Source: Geobacter sp. UBA698
Lineage (GTDB): Bacteria > Desulfobacterota > Desulfuromonadia > Geobacterales > Pseudopelobacteraceae
DNA: 64,000 bases
Reading direction: 5' to 3'
Assembly: GCA_002298925.1 (NCBI GenBank)
Contig: DBMM01000146.1
Coordinates: 4,616 to 68,615, forward strand
Every line of letters begins with the position of its first letter. Position 1 is the stretch's first letter. The notes under the pieces are model-generated. The model was not told the DNA's origin and searched no databases. It saw nothing but the letters and a program-made list of their open reading frames with translations. Shown piece after piece: positions 35,389-44,305 of the stretch. Position numbers and translations under genes: made by a program.

Positions 35389-36150
35389 TCAGTCGGGTTC
35401 CACTGGATCATCATCCCCATAGGTGACCTTGATCAGACACAAACCGCAGGCCGGTGCCGTTACGCCGGCCTTTTTTCTGTCCGGGTTCTGCAGCAGCCAG
35501 GCCACATGTTGCGGAGTGAACCGTCCCCGGCCCACATCCACCAGCGTGCCGGCCATGACCCGCACCATGTTCTTCAGAAACCCCTCGCCAACCACATCGA
35601 TATGGATCAGTGTGCCCTCCTGGCTGAGTTCGGCGCGATCGACCCGGCGCACGGTAGTTTTGGCGGCACAGTTGGAAGCCCGAAAACCTCCGAAGTCGTG
35701 CCGTCCGACAAAATGGGCCGCGGCCTGCCGCATGGCCGCCAGGTCGAGCGGTTCGCGGATATGCCACATGTAGAAACGCCGCAGGGGCGAGCGTACCTGG
35801 GCGGTACAGATGGTGTAGCGGTAGTGCTTGGAGAGGGCGTCGCCAATCGGCTGGAAGCCGGGCGCTACTTCCTGGGCGGACTGCACGGCGATGTCGGCCG
35901 GCAGGAAACGGTTGGTGCCGTCAACAAAAGCCTGCAGCGGCAGCTGCCTGCTGGTGGTGAACGCGGCCACCATGCCCAGGGCATGCACGCCGGCATCGGT
36001 GCGGCCGGATGAGCGCAGCTGGACCTGCTCCCCCAGCAGCTGCTGCAAGGCGCCTTCAATCACCTGCTGCACGGCCAGGCCGTTGGGCTGGATCTGCCAG
36101 CCGGCATAGGCGCTGCCGTCGTACTCTATGGTCAATCGGATGGTAGGCAT
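35389..36150 (-). CDS. truA: tRNA pseudouridine(38-40) synthase TruA
   Basis: 253 aa. The catalytic Asp52 is in SSGRTDAGVHALG; IEYDGSAYAGWQ opens the protein and FLKNMVRVMAGTLVDVG lies near the C-terminus. It modifies U38-U40 in tRNA anticodon arms. The gene begins three bases after the hslO stop and converges with the TlpA-like gene. Confidence 0.96.
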   Translation of the reverse strand: MPTIRLTIEYDGSAYAGWQIQPNGLAVQQVIEGALQQLLGEQVQLRSSGRTDAGVHALGMVAAFTTSRQLPLQAFVDGTNRFLPADIAVQSAQEVAPGFQPIGDALSKHYRYTICTAQVRSPLRRFYMWHIREPLDLAAMRQAAAHFVGRHDFGGFRASNCAAKTTVRRVDRAELSQEGTLIHIDVVGEGFLKNMVRVMAGTLVDVGRGRFTPQHVAWLLQNPDRKKAGVTAPACGLCLIKVTYGDDDPVEPD

Positions 36151-36153
36151 CGG

Positions 36154-37041
36154 CTAGACGGTCGCCCCCTGTGTGGCGGCAGCCAGCCCTTCCAACTCGC
36201 TCTTGTCAAACCGGTAGGTCTTCCGGCAGAACTCGCAGGTCACTTCGGTCCCGTTCTCCCTGGCGCACATGTCGCGCAGTTCATCCGCACCGAAGGTCAG
36301 CAGCGCCCGTTCCACCTTTTCGCGGCTGCAGCCGCAGCGGAAAAATATGTCGCGGCTCTCCAGCAGGGTAACGGCAAGTGAACCGACCAGCTGCTTCAGC
36401 ACTTCGGCCGGACCGCCGGACAGCAGCAGTGATGACAGCGGCGGCAGGGTCGAGATAGTGGCCATGATCGCATCGATCTCGGCCGGATCCGCCTTGGGCA
36501 GGGCCTGCACCAGAAACCCGCCGCAACTCTTGATCCGGCCGGACTCATCCAGGGTTGCGCTTAGCCCGACCGCCGACGGCACCTGCTCGGAATCGGTCAG
36601 ATAATAGGCCAGGTCATCGCCGATCTCGCTGGTGCATAGCTGCACCACGCCCTGGTAGGGCTCGCCCCCAATGCCCAGGTCTTTCGATACGGTCAGGAAG
36701 CCGGCCTTGCCGATAATGCCCGCTACGTTCCAGCGCCCTTCCAGCGGATCGACTTCGGCGGACGGATTGGCGGCGCTGGCCCGCAGCGCGCCGTCGCTGT
36801 CAGCCTCGATGACCAGCTTGCGCAGCGGTCCGCTTCCCTCGAACTTGAGCGCCACCCGCTGATTCTGTTTGAGGAGGGCCCCCAGCAGTGCTCCGCCGGC
36901 CAGGCCGCGCCCCAGGGCGATGCTGGCCGTGGCTGAAGCCGCCTGCAGTGCGCAGACTTCACGGGTCAAGTTCGTTGCACTGCAGACCAGAATGCGGATG
37001 CCGCCGGAACTGCTCAGGGCGCGTATGATATGATCGGACAT
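36154..37041 (-). CDS. hslO: Redox-regulated chaperone Hsp33
   Basis: 295 aa from ATG 37041 (MSDHIIRALSSSGGIR). The C-terminal redox switch has the CxC and CxxC pairs, FRCGCSREK and CEFCRKTY, that bind zinc when reduced and form disulfides on oxidation. GRGLAGGALLGALLK and GVVQLCTSEIGDDLAYYL are N-terminal domain motifs. The frame extends 15 codons further upstream without support. It protects unfolded proteins during oxidative stress. Confidence 0.95.
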   Translation of the reverse strand: MSDHIIRALSSSGGIRILVCSATNLTREVCALQAASATASIALGRGLAGGALLGALLKQNQRVALKFEGSGPLRKLVIEADSDGALRASAANPSAEVDPLEGRWNVAGIIGKAGFLTVSKDLGIGGEPYQGVVQLCTSEIGDDLAYYLTDSEQVPSAVGLSATLDESGRIKSCGGFLVQALPKADPAEIDAIMATISTLPPLSSLLLSGGPAEVLKQLVGSLAVTLLESRDIFFRCGCSREKVERALLTFGADELRDMCARENGTEVTCEFCRKTYRFDKSELEGLAAATQGATV

Positions 37042-37070
37042 CAGCTGCCTCACGTGGTTTTGATTCAGTA

Positions 37071-37103
37071 TAAAAAAAAGCCGCATCTTGCGATGCGGCT
37101 TTC
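37071..37103 (-). terminator. Rho-independent terminator after the small Lys/Ala-rich protein gene
   Basis: On the minus strand AAAGCCGCATCG pairs with its complement around a short loop and is followed by eight T. It lies 22 bases after the stop and before hslO. Confidence 0.88.
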
Positions 37104-37125
37104 TTCGTAACTGGCGAAAAAAGAA

Positions 37126-37374
37126 TTACTTGGCAGCCGGAGCAGCAGCAGGAGCTTCTTCTTTTTTGGGCTCAACGGCTTTCTTGACTTTCTTTGCTTT
37201 TTTGACTTTCTTGGCAGGCTTTGCTTCTTCTTTCTTCTCAGCAGCAGGAGCAGCAACTTCAGCAGGCTTGGCTTCAGCTTTAACAACCGGCTTGGCAGCG
37301 TCAGCAGCGAAAACAACTGCGGAGAAAGAAACGGCAACGAGAGCGGCTGCGATGGTGGAGAGAACTTTTTTCAT
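37126..37374 (-). CDS. Small exported Lys/Ala/Pro-rich protein
   Basis: 82 aa. A clean Sec signal (MKKVLSTIAAALVAVSFSA, likely cut after VFA near residue 23) is followed by a low-complexity tail of Ala, Lys, Glu and Pro, with KVKKAKKVKK in the middle and APAAAPAAK at the end. No domain is present. A strong AGGAGG ribosome-binding site, a strong terminator and a separate transcript suggest high expression. It resembles small periplasmic proteins of Geobacterales whose function is unknown. Confidence 0.7.
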   Translation of the reverse strand: MKKVLSTIAAALVAVSFSAVVFAADAAKPVVKAEAKPAEVAAPAAEKKEEAKPAKKVKKAKKVKKAVEPKKEEAPAAAPAAK

Positions 37375-37546
37375 GGGTACTTCCTCCTAAAGAATGTGAT
37401 TGACTTGTCTGTTTGCAGGCAGCATGCCAACAGTGCGGTACGTTCTAACCCACTGAGTTGGTTCAGCAAATTGTATACCTGCCGTCGGCTCTCATTATAA
37501 TTCCACCCGATAACAACCACTCTTTACCCCAAATAAGGCAGAAACC

Positions 37547-39172
37547 TCAATAGCGGTATCTGAGTTCGACCGTGAAAAGCTGGTTGGTCCGTTCGGCCCC
37601 GTCCACCAGGTCCAGGTTGCTGATCTTCTCGATTCCGTAGCCGACCCGGGCATCGCTATCGCCGTAGAGCGGCAGCGACCAGTTCACCCGGCCGGCATGC
37701 TTGCGTTCGATGGCCTGGCCCGGCATACGGCTGGCCATGCCGCGATTGGTGTAGATGTACTCCAGTGCCAGGTTATTACGGGTGCTGAACCAATGGCTGT
37801 AGCGGGTGAAGAAATCCTGGGTGGCGCCCCCCTGGGAATGGCCCAGCGGCAGCCCCTTGTAAATATACCCCTCAGGAAAGGTGCTATTAGAATAGAGGAT
37901 CTGGTTGCCCTGGAAGAACTCGAAGCGCAGGTCATCCCGACCGCTTTCCATCAGGCGCGGTATGTAGAAGCCGGCCAGATAGCTCTCCACGATCGGCCAG
38001 AAGGAGGCGGTATCCTCGCCGGAAAACTCGCCGTACAATTCCATGTTCCTCAGCCAGGGGATGCGGCAGCGGGCCTCGAAGCCGGCCATGCCGTTGGAAT
38101 TGTCGGCACTTGTTCCGCCAATCAGTCCTCGGATGTTATCGCCGATGCTGTTATTGACCCCCGGCCCCCCCTGCTGGCGGCCGAGATTAAAACCGATTTC
38201 GAAATTATCCGTTGGCTTGGAAATCAGCTTGAGCGCGTAGAACCAGGGCTGGCGCTCGCCGGCGCTGGTCACGGTCTTGTCCAGCCGGGAGACGATCAGG
38301 GCGTATTTGAGATCGCCGAGCCAGGACAGCCACCTGGCCCTAAACGGTTCCGGGCTGGAGAGCTTGACCTGGGTCAGGTTCTGGGCATTGCTGCTCAGGG
38401 TGATGGCGCCGCGATAGCCCAACCCCAGCCAGTTTTCATCCTTGCCCGCCTCCAGTTCCAGCGCGCCCCCCCCCAGTTTGATGTAGCCGCGATTCAGCTC
38501 CAGCGAGCTGTCGGAGCCGCTGCGGGCATAGCTGATCACCGGCTCAAGCAGGCCGGTGACCTTGTCGCTGAGATACCCTTCGGCTGCCCAGCGCAGTTCC
38601 CCGTTGTGCCCCTGGCGGTAGACGGCGCCATTGTTGTTCTCGGACAGCGGGGTTCCCTCGCTGCCATGCTGGTTGGCAGGTGACGGGTAAGGGTTTTTGG
38701 GTCGCAGCCCGGAGCCGATGCCGAAGACGCCGTCATCGCCCGGATCGTGTACCTGGCGCTCGTAACTGCGCGGTGCGCCGTCCAGGTAGACATAGCGCAG
38801 TCGCAGGGCTGAGACCAGGCTGAAGTCGATGAAGTGCGGTTTTATGTCCGGCTGCTGGCGTAGCGAGACCTCCCGCGGAAGTAGTTCCCTGACCCGAGCC
38901 ACCAGCTCGGCAGCAAAGGCCGGGGCAACGCTGTCATTCCCGGACAGATTCTGTTCAGCCTCCAGCAGCAGGCGGGCCGCCTCGGCCTTGCTGAAGGGTT
39001 TGATGCCCTTGACGTCGCTGCTGATCAGGCCAAAACCGGCCAGTTTGTCCAGATAGCTATACAGCGGGCTGTCCAGGGGGATATTGGCGGAGGAAAGTAT
39101 TGCTGCTGATGCGGGCGCAGCCAGCAGGCAGCTAACAAGAATATGCAGCCAGAGCAAAGACCGGAATTTCAT
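37547..39172 (-). CDS. Capsule assembly Wzi family outer-membrane protein (copy 1)
   Basis: 541 aa. A Sec signal ends near ASA (residue 23), followed by an S-layer-like helical part (IPLDSPLYSYLDKLAGFGLI, ISSDVKGIKPFSKAEAARLL) and a long beta-rich region ending in an aromatic VELRYRY, as expected for an outer-membrane barrel. These are features of the Wzi family, in which E. coli Wzi is a lectin-like barrel that holds group 1 capsule on the cell. A second copy lies at 41,539. It is downstream of the CapD-type gene on the same strand. Confidence 0.85.
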   Translation of the reverse strand: MKFRSLLWLHILVSCLLAAPASAAILSSANIPLDSPLYSYLDKLAGFGLISSDVKGIKPFSKAEAARLLLEAEQNLSGNDSVAPAFAAELVARVRELLPREVSLRQQPDIKPHFIDFSLVSALRLRYVYLDGAPRSYERQVHDPGDDGVFGIGSGLRPKNPYPSPANQHGSEGTPLSENNNGAVYRQGHNGELRWAAEGYLSDKVTGLLEPVISYARSGSDSSLELNRGYIKLGGGALELEAGKDENWLGLGYRGAITLSSNAQNLTQVKLSSPEPFRARWLSWLGDLKYALIVSRLDKTVTSAGERQPWFYALKLISKPTDNFEIGFNLGRQQGGPGVNNSIGDNIRGLIGGTSADNSNGMAGFEARCRIPWLRNMELYGEFSGEDTASFWPIVESYLAGFYIPRLMESGRDDLRFEFFQGNQILYSNSTFPEGYIYKGLPLGHSQGGATQDFFTRYSHWFSTRNNLALEYIYTNRGMASRMPGQAIERKHAGRVNWSLPLYGDSDARVGYGIEKISNLDLVDGAERTNQLFTVELRYRY

Positions 39173-39254
39173 GCAAAGATCTCCGTTGATGGGGAGTAAG
39201 CGGGATGGAGGATGCGAGGTAATTCATGCTGGTTACGGCAGCAGAGAAGAGGGA

Positions 39255-41219
39255 TCACTTCCTGATGGGGAGGACCCTGGCTTTTGCAGACAGTGCTGAC
39301 GGGAACAGGTCGGGGCGTACCCGTTGAAATGTGGCCGGTGCTTCGCCGCTGAAGCTGTAGGCCGGTTTGAACTCCGGAACCAGACGTTTGAGCGATTCCA
39401 TCAGGGCATCGAGGTCGTTGGCGCGGGCGGCGGCATACAGGCACTCCAGTTCGTCCCTGACCGGATCGAGATCGATTTGCACCGATGCCAGGACCTTGAT
39501 CTTGTCGTGGCTGGTCGGCAGGATCCCCTCGCCTTCGATCAGCAGCTCCTCGAACAGTTTCTCGCCCGGGCGCAGCCCGGAAAAGACGATATCGATATCG
39601 CTGTAAGGGGTCAGACCGGACAGCCTGATCAGCTCTTCGGCCAGGTCGACGATGCGCACCGGCTCGCCCATGTCCAGCACCAATATCTCGCTGCCGCTGC
39701 CGATGCTGCCGGCCTGCAGCACCAGTTGGGTGGCCTCGGGAATGGTCATGAAATAGCGGATGATGCGCCGGTCGGTAACGGTGATCGGGCCGCCCTTGGC
39801 GATCTGCTCCTTGAAGAGCGGGATCACGCTGCCGTTGCTGCCGAGCACATTGCCGAAGCGCACCGTGGTGAACTTGGTGCCGCTGGTGCGCGCAAGGGCC
39901 TGGATATAGATTTCCGCGCTCCGTTTGGTGGCCCCCATGATGTTGGTCGGGTTGACCGCCTTGTCGGTGGAGATCATCACGAAATTCTTGACCCGGCAGT
40001 GGTGGGCGGCATCGGCCACGTTCTTCGAGCCGAAGACGTTGTTCAGCACCGCCTGGGCCGGGTTGTACTCCATCATCGGCACATGCTTGTAGGCGGCCGC
40101 ATGGAAGATCACCTCCGGGGAGAACTCCTCAAAGGCGGCCTGCACCTTGTCGCGGTCACGCACATCGCACATCAGCGGCAGGAGGTTGAGCTCAGGGAAT
40201 TTGGATGCCAACTCCTTCTCGATCTCGTACAGCGGCGTCTCGGCCTGCTCCAGCAGCACCAGTTTGGCCGGCTTGAACTGGGCCACCTGGCGGCAGATCT
40301 CGCTGCCGATGCTGCCCGCCGCGCCGGTCACCAGTACGCGCTTGCCGGACAGGTAGCTGCCGATCAGTTCGCGATCCAGCACGACCGGATCGCGTCCCAG
40401 CAGGTCCTCGATCTCGACCTTCTTGATCTGGGAAACCGACAGGCTGCCGTCGATCAGTTCGCCGATACTGGGCAGGGTTTTGAAGGTCACATTGGCGTTC
40501 TTGCAAGAGTCGACAATCCTGCGAATTGCCCTGCTGTCGGCCGAAGGCATGGCGATAATCACGTCCTCGATCTCGTTGAGACGAATCAACGCACTCAGGC
40601 TCTTGGTCGTCCCCAGCACCGGGATGCCGTGCAGCTTCATGCCCCGCTTTTCACCGTCATCGTCAACAAAACCGATCACATTGTAGGAGGTGTGGGGGTG
40701 GCGGCGGATCTCCTTCAAGAGCAGACTGCCGGCTTCACCCGCCCCGATAATCAGTGTGCGCGGTCCCTCGCAGCTGCCGCCGATAATATAGCTTTCGCGG
40801 TAAACCCGCCACACCAGGCGGCTGGCAGCGATCAGGCCGAGCAGCAGAAACCAGTCCAGCAGGAAGATGGAGCGGGGCAGGGGGGTGAACTGTCTGAGGT
40901 AGAATACGGCGGAGACCGCCAGGATCGAGGAAAGGGTGACGGCCTTGAGGATCTCCAGCCCATCCTGGACCGAGGCATAGCGCCAGAGGCTGTTGTAGAA
41001 TCCGGTCGCGGCAAACACCAGCGGCTTGACCAGCAACACTACCAGCAGACACTCCCAGAACAGATCAAGCTGCTGGGGAGGAACGGTGAAATCGAAGCGC
41101 AGCAGGAAAGCCAGCAGGAGTGCCAGGGTGATCAGAGCTGCATCGGAAAAGAAAACAACCAGGCGGCGCTTGGTGAGCATGGGAGAAAACCCTGCAGATA
41201 TTTTAGATGAAAAGTTCAT
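39255..41219 (-). CDS. Membrane-anchored nucleoside-diphosphate-sugar 4,6-dehydratase (CapD/WbpM/PglF type)
   Basis: 654 aa. Four N-terminal membrane helices (about 20-135) are followed by a first Rossmann-like domain (RTLIIGAGEAGSLLLKEI) and, from about 290, an extended SDR domain with VLVTGAAGSIGSEICRQV and ISTDKAVNPTNIMGATKR, the variant active site of this family. It converts UDP-GlcNAc to the 4-keto-6-deoxy sugar (UDP-QuiNAc or UDP-bacillosamine routes). FnlA at 53,305 is a separate soluble dehydratase. ATG 41180 is an alternative start. Confidence 0.9.
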   Translation of the reverse strand: MNFSSKISAGFSPMLTKRRLVVFFSDAALITLALLLAFLLRFDFTVPPQQLDLFWECLLVVLLVKPLVFAATGFYNSLWRYASVQDGLEILKAVTLSSILAVSAVFYLRQFTPLPRSIFLLDWFLLLGLIAASRLVWRVYRESYIIGGSCEGPRTLIIGAGEAGSLLLKEIRRHPHTSYNVIGFVDDDGEKRGMKLHGIPVLGTTKSLSALIRLNEIEDVIIAMPSADSRAIRRIVDSCKNANVTFKTLPSIGELIDGSLSVSQIKKVEIEDLLGRDPVVLDRELIGSYLSGKRVLVTGAAGSIGSEICRQVAQFKPAKLVLLEQAETPLYEIEKELASKFPELNLLPLMCDVRDRDKVQAAFEEFSPEVIFHAAAYKHVPMMEYNPAQAVLNNVFGSKNVADAAHHCRVKNFVMISTDKAVNPTNIMGATKRSAEIYIQALARTSGTKFTTVRFGNVLGSNGSVIPLFKEQIAKGGPITVTDRRIIRYFMTIPEATQLVLQAGSIGSGSEILVLDMGEPVRIVDLAEELIRLSGLTPYSDIDIVFSGLRPGEKLFEELLIEGEGILPTSHDKIKVLASVQIDLDPVRDELECLYAAARANDLDALMESLKRLVPEFKPAYSFSGEAPATFQRVRPDLFPSALSAKARVLPIRK

Positions 41220-41538
41220 AAGGTTGGAACTTTATAGCAGTCTCATCAAGAGTGCAATTAAAAACAGCGAATCTAAACCTTGCTCCTAAGGTTCAAATTG
41301 AGGAACGGATCCACCGCACGGTTATTGCGGGTCAAGTCAGCATTGGCTTCCATCGCTAACAAAATCAGGCTTTGGGACCGGGCATGAGCAATGACGGGTT
41401 ATTTCGTCTTCATCACTCGGACAGCCTGATGCCGCTCTAAGAGATCCGAAACAGGGACCAGGGCAGCATTTCCGCTGTTACGTGGTGGTCATTGAAATGA
41501 TAGCAATGATCGAAAAAAAGGGACTCTGGGACGCGCCG
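41220..41538. other. Intergenic region between the CapD-type gene and the second wzi copy
   Basis: 319 bases without a supported gene. A 41-codon open stretch on the minus strand (41273-41398) contains a 26-codon ATG frame, but it has no ribosome-binding site and no recognisable family. It may be a remnant. The promoter of the CapD-type gene could lie here. Confidence 0.4.
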
Positions 41539-43173
41539 TTAGTAGCGATAGCTCAGATCCACCCGCAGCAGTTGATTGGTCCGCTCCACCCCCGGTTGAA
41601 GCTGCCAATTCTCGATGGTTTCCCAGCCGTACATGAGGGTCGCATTCCAGTCGCCGTGAACCGGCAAGCTCCAGAAGGCGCGCAGGGCAATCTTGCGTTC
41701 CACCGCCTGCATGACGCCGTTCGGGTCGAACTGCCCGGTGGGATTCACCGGGAGTCGTCCCACCTCCCCGCGGGTGGTGCGAATACATTCAAGCGCCAGC
41801 GTATTCCTGACTGAAAACCAATGAGTGTAGCGCAGAAAGAACTCCTCGCTTGCTCCTCCCTGGGAGTGTCCGATGGGGAAGCTGTGATAGATGTATCCGT
41901 TGGGAAAGGTGCCGTTCGTGTAAAGTATCTGGTGGCCGCGAAACCACTCGAAGCGAAGATCGTCCCTGCCGCTGGCGGTCAGCCTTGGGACAAAGAAACC
42001 GGCGATATAGCTTTGTGCCATGGGCCAGTAGTCGGAGCGGTCCTCGCCTGAAAATTCCCCATAAATTTCACTGTAGCGCAGCCACGGTAATCTGAAACGC
42101 AATTCCAACCCCCCCAGCGAATTGGAATTGTCGTCAGTCGTTGCTCCGACCAGGCCGCGCACTGTGGCCATTGCGCTATTATCGACTCCGGTCCCTCCCA
42201 CCTGTCGCCCGAGGTTCAGGCCGAATTCCATGTTTTTGTAAGGTTTGAACGAGATCTTGGTAGCATAGAACCAGGGCTGGCGCTCCCTTCCGTCCGCCAC
42301 CGTTCTTTCAAGCCGCGAAAAGATCAGGTCGTACTTAAAATCCCAAAGGTACCTTGAGGTGAAAGGTTCAGGGCTGGAGAGCTTGATGCCGGTGAAGTTA
42401 GCCGCGTTGTTGGTAAGGGTGACATTACCCCGGTACCCTAGCCCGAGCCAATTGGCATCACGCCCGAGTTCCAGTTCCAGCGCGCCTCCGCCAAGCTTCA
42501 GATATCCTTTATTCAGGCGCACCTGTGATGCCTCCCCGTCACTGGACCAAAGCAGCAGCGGCTCGACCAGCCCGCTCAGTAGCGTGCCCAGATACGCTTC
42601 AGTGCTCCATCTGGCTTCCAGGTTGCTTCCGTTGCCATAGACTACCCCTTCGTTGTTCTCAATAAGCGGCGTTCCCTCTGTGCCCCTCTGCTGAGCCACA
42701 TTAGGGTAAGGTTTTTTGGGACGCCACTGTATCAAGGGAAAGGTGTAGTCGCCGCCGGGGTCGTCAACAGGCCGGGCGTAACTGCGCGGAGCACCGTCAA
42801 GGTAGACGTAGCGTAGCCGCGCGTTGGCGACCGGATTATAGTCAAAAAAAGGCGCCTTTTCCGGTTCGCCATACAGTGCTGTTTCACGCGGTATCAGTTC
42901 CTTTATCCTGGCAACGAACTCTTCCGCCAGGGGCGGATAATCGCCTGAGGCAAGCCGCTCTTCGGCTTCCTTAAGGAGTCTCGCCGCCTCACTCCTCGAA
43001 TAGGGGCGAATGCCCCTGAAATCGGAAACTATCAGCCCAAAGCCGGAGAGCTTTTCGATGTAGAGGTAGATCGGGCTGTCCAGGGGGATAGTGGGAGAGG
43101 AAAGGGCAGAGGCGCTCCCGGTGAAGGATATGACCAGGAGAAGAGCGGCAAGGAAAGACCAGTAACAATTCAC
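41539..43173 (-). CDS. Capsule assembly Wzi family outer-membrane protein (copy 2)
   Basis: 544 aa. It repeats the plan of the copy at 37,547: signal ending near ASA (residue 23), IPLDSPIYLYIEKLSGFGLI, SDFRGIRPYSRSEAARLLKEA, a stretch starting ARLRYVYLDGAPRSYARPV, and the end VDLSYRY. Many segments match the first copy almost word for word, so this is a paralogue. It starts at GTG 43173 with a CGGAGT site. Probably anchors or organises the polysaccharide built by the genes upstream. Confidence 0.85.
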   Translation of the reverse strand: MNCYWSFLAALLLVISFTGSASALSSPTIPLDSPIYLYIEKLSGFGLIVSDFRGIRPYSRSEAARLLKEAEERLASGDYPPLAEEFVARIKELIPRETALYGEPEKAPFFDYNPVANARLRYVYLDGAPRSYARPVDDPGGDYTFPLIQWRPKKPYPNVAQQRGTEGTPLIENNEGVVYGNGSNLEARWSTEAYLGTLLSGLVEPLLLWSSDGEASQVRLNKGYLKLGGGALELELGRDANWLGLGYRGNVTLTNNAANFTGIKLSSPEPFTSRYLWDFKYDLIFSRLERTVADGRERQPWFYATKISFKPYKNMEFGLNLGRQVGGTGVDNSAMATVRGLVGATTDDNSNSLGGLELRFRLPWLRYSEIYGEFSGEDRSDYWPMAQSYIAGFFVPRLTASGRDDLRFEWFRGHQILYTNGTFPNGYIYHSFPIGHSQGGASEEFFLRYTHWFSVRNTLALECIRTTRGEVGRLPVNPTGQFDPNGVMQAVERKIALRAFWSLPVHGDWNATLMYGWETIENWQLQPGVERTNQLLRVDLSYRY

Positions 43174-43298
43174 AGACTGACTCCGAAATAATCCAAAAGC
43201 TGAATATTTATTTCAATAGCTTTGTGGCCACTCGGAACTTACAACAAAGGCAAAGTATTGGCAAAGACTTAATTGATTTTTCCCATGATACTCAGTCT

Positions 43299-43877
43299 TC
43301 AATGCGCAACTCCCTCACTGCGCAGCACCTTGAACAACGTCATGAAAAGGATCCTGATATCCAGGCCAAGCGAGCGATGTTTTAAATAATAGGCGTCAAA
43401 CTCGACCTTGACCGGAATCGGCAGTTCATCGCGGCCGTTGACCTGTGCCCAGCCGGTCAAGCCGGGCACGAGCTGATGCACCCCCTGCTCGGTACGCAGG
43501 GCAATCAGGTCATCCTGATTGAACAGGGCCGGCCGCGGCCCGACAAAGCTCATGTCACCCTTCAGGATGCTGAGTAACTGGGGAAGTTCATCCAGACTGG
43601 ATTTGCGCAGGAATTTGCCGATGGGGGTCAGCCAGCGATCGGGATCATCCAGCAGGTGGGTGGCCACGGCCGGCGTATCGCTGCGCATGGTGCGGAATTT
43701 GGGCATCTTGAAGATGCGGTTATTCTTGCCCACCCGGTCGGACCAGTACAGAATCGGCCCGGGTGAGGTCAGCCTGACCGCCAGGGCGGTCAGCAGCATC
43801 GGAATGCACAGTAACAGCAGGGCAAGGAGTGAACAGGTGACGTCGAATAACCTTTTGGGGAAGGAGTTAGGGGTCAT
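43299..43877 (-). CDS. Initiating sugar transferase (undecaprenyl-phosphate phosphoglycosyltransferase, PglC/WcaJ C-domain type)
   Basis: 192 aa. One N-terminal re-entrant hydrophobic helix (SLLALLLLCIPMLLTALAV) is followed by the catalytic domain: FKMPKFRTMRSD, RKSSLDELPQLLSILKGDMSFVGPRP and LVPGLTGWAQVNGRDELP. This small monotopic form transfers a phospho-sugar from UDP-sugar to undecaprenyl phosphate and so begins the repeat unit. The epimerase gene just upstream is a usual partner. It overlaps the four-helix-bundle gene by four bases. Confidence 0.93.
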   Translation of the reverse strand: MTPNSFPKRLFDVTCSLLALLLLCIPMLLTALAVRLTSPGPILYWSDRVGKNNRIFKMPKFRTMRSDTPAVATHLLDDPDRWLTPIGKFLRKSSLDELPQLLSILKGDMSFVGPRPALFNQDDLIALRTEQGVHQLVPGLTGWAQVNGRDELPIPVKVEFDAYYLKHRSLGLDIRILFMTLFKVLRSEGVAH

Positions 43878-44278
43878 GGCGCCATTTGTGGAGTTGGTTT
43901 TGAATTTTGAGTTTTGGGTTTTGAGTTATTTTTATCCGCGCCGGTCGTTTTCACAATGGATGTAAGTATATTCACGATAGCTTCAGACTCGTTCAAAAGA
44001 GGTTCAATAGCACTTTTGCCAATTGCTTCGCTGTCTCGTAGCAATCGTAACCAATAGCTAGTCTCTCTTGCCTCTTTAGAGGCTATTGACATCTTAGAAA
44101 GGAAATCTGCTCTACTCTGCCCCGCAAGAGCTTCCTCAACATTTGCACCGATGCTAGTACCAGACCTAAGCAATTGTTTCGACAACACAAACTCATTTTG
44201 CTTCAATAAAATTCTATATAGTCCAATAATTTGCAATGCGAATGAATAACTCTTCTCTTTAATCAAGCTCTTTTTCAT
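43874..44278 (-). CDS. Four helix bundle protein (23S rRNA intervening-sequence type)
   Basis: 134 aa. SYSFALQIIGLYRIL, QLLRSGTSIGANVEEALAGQSRADFLSKMSIA and RETSYWLRLL are the core of this family, which also includes Avd-like accessory proteins of diversity-generating retroelements. The C-terminal tail (NNSKPKTQNSKP) is encoded by an AT-rich repeat that also lies, inverted, on the other side of the gene. This looks like a mobile-type insertion into the polysaccharide operon. No reverse transcriptase or variable repeat is seen. Function unknown. Confidence 0.85.
   Translation of the reverse strand: MKKSLIKEKSYSFALQIIGLYRILLKQNEFVLSKQLLRSGTSIGANVEEALAGQSRADFLSKMSIASKEARETSYWLRLLRDSEAIGKSAIEPLLNESEAIVNILTSIVKTTGADKNNSKPKTQNSKPTPQMAP
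43896..43927. repeat. AT-rich repeat arm (3' side of the four-helix-bundle gene)
   Basis: Repeated TTTTGAATTTTG / TTTTGGG units. The array is inverted relative to the one at 44,384 and encodes the C-terminal tail of the four-helix-bundle protein. Confidence 0.7.
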
Positions 44279-44305
44279 CTATCAAATCCGCCCCTATCTG
44301 ACAGC

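Noticed and set aside
39324..41210. A 628-codon open frame on the + strand
   Set aside because: Antisense of the CapD-type dehydratase; composition is rich in His, Gln, Gly and Arg with no recognisable motif.
43874..44278. A diversity-generating retroelement around the Avd-like protein
   Set aside because: No reverse transcriptase, template repeat or variable repeat is seen within several kilobases.
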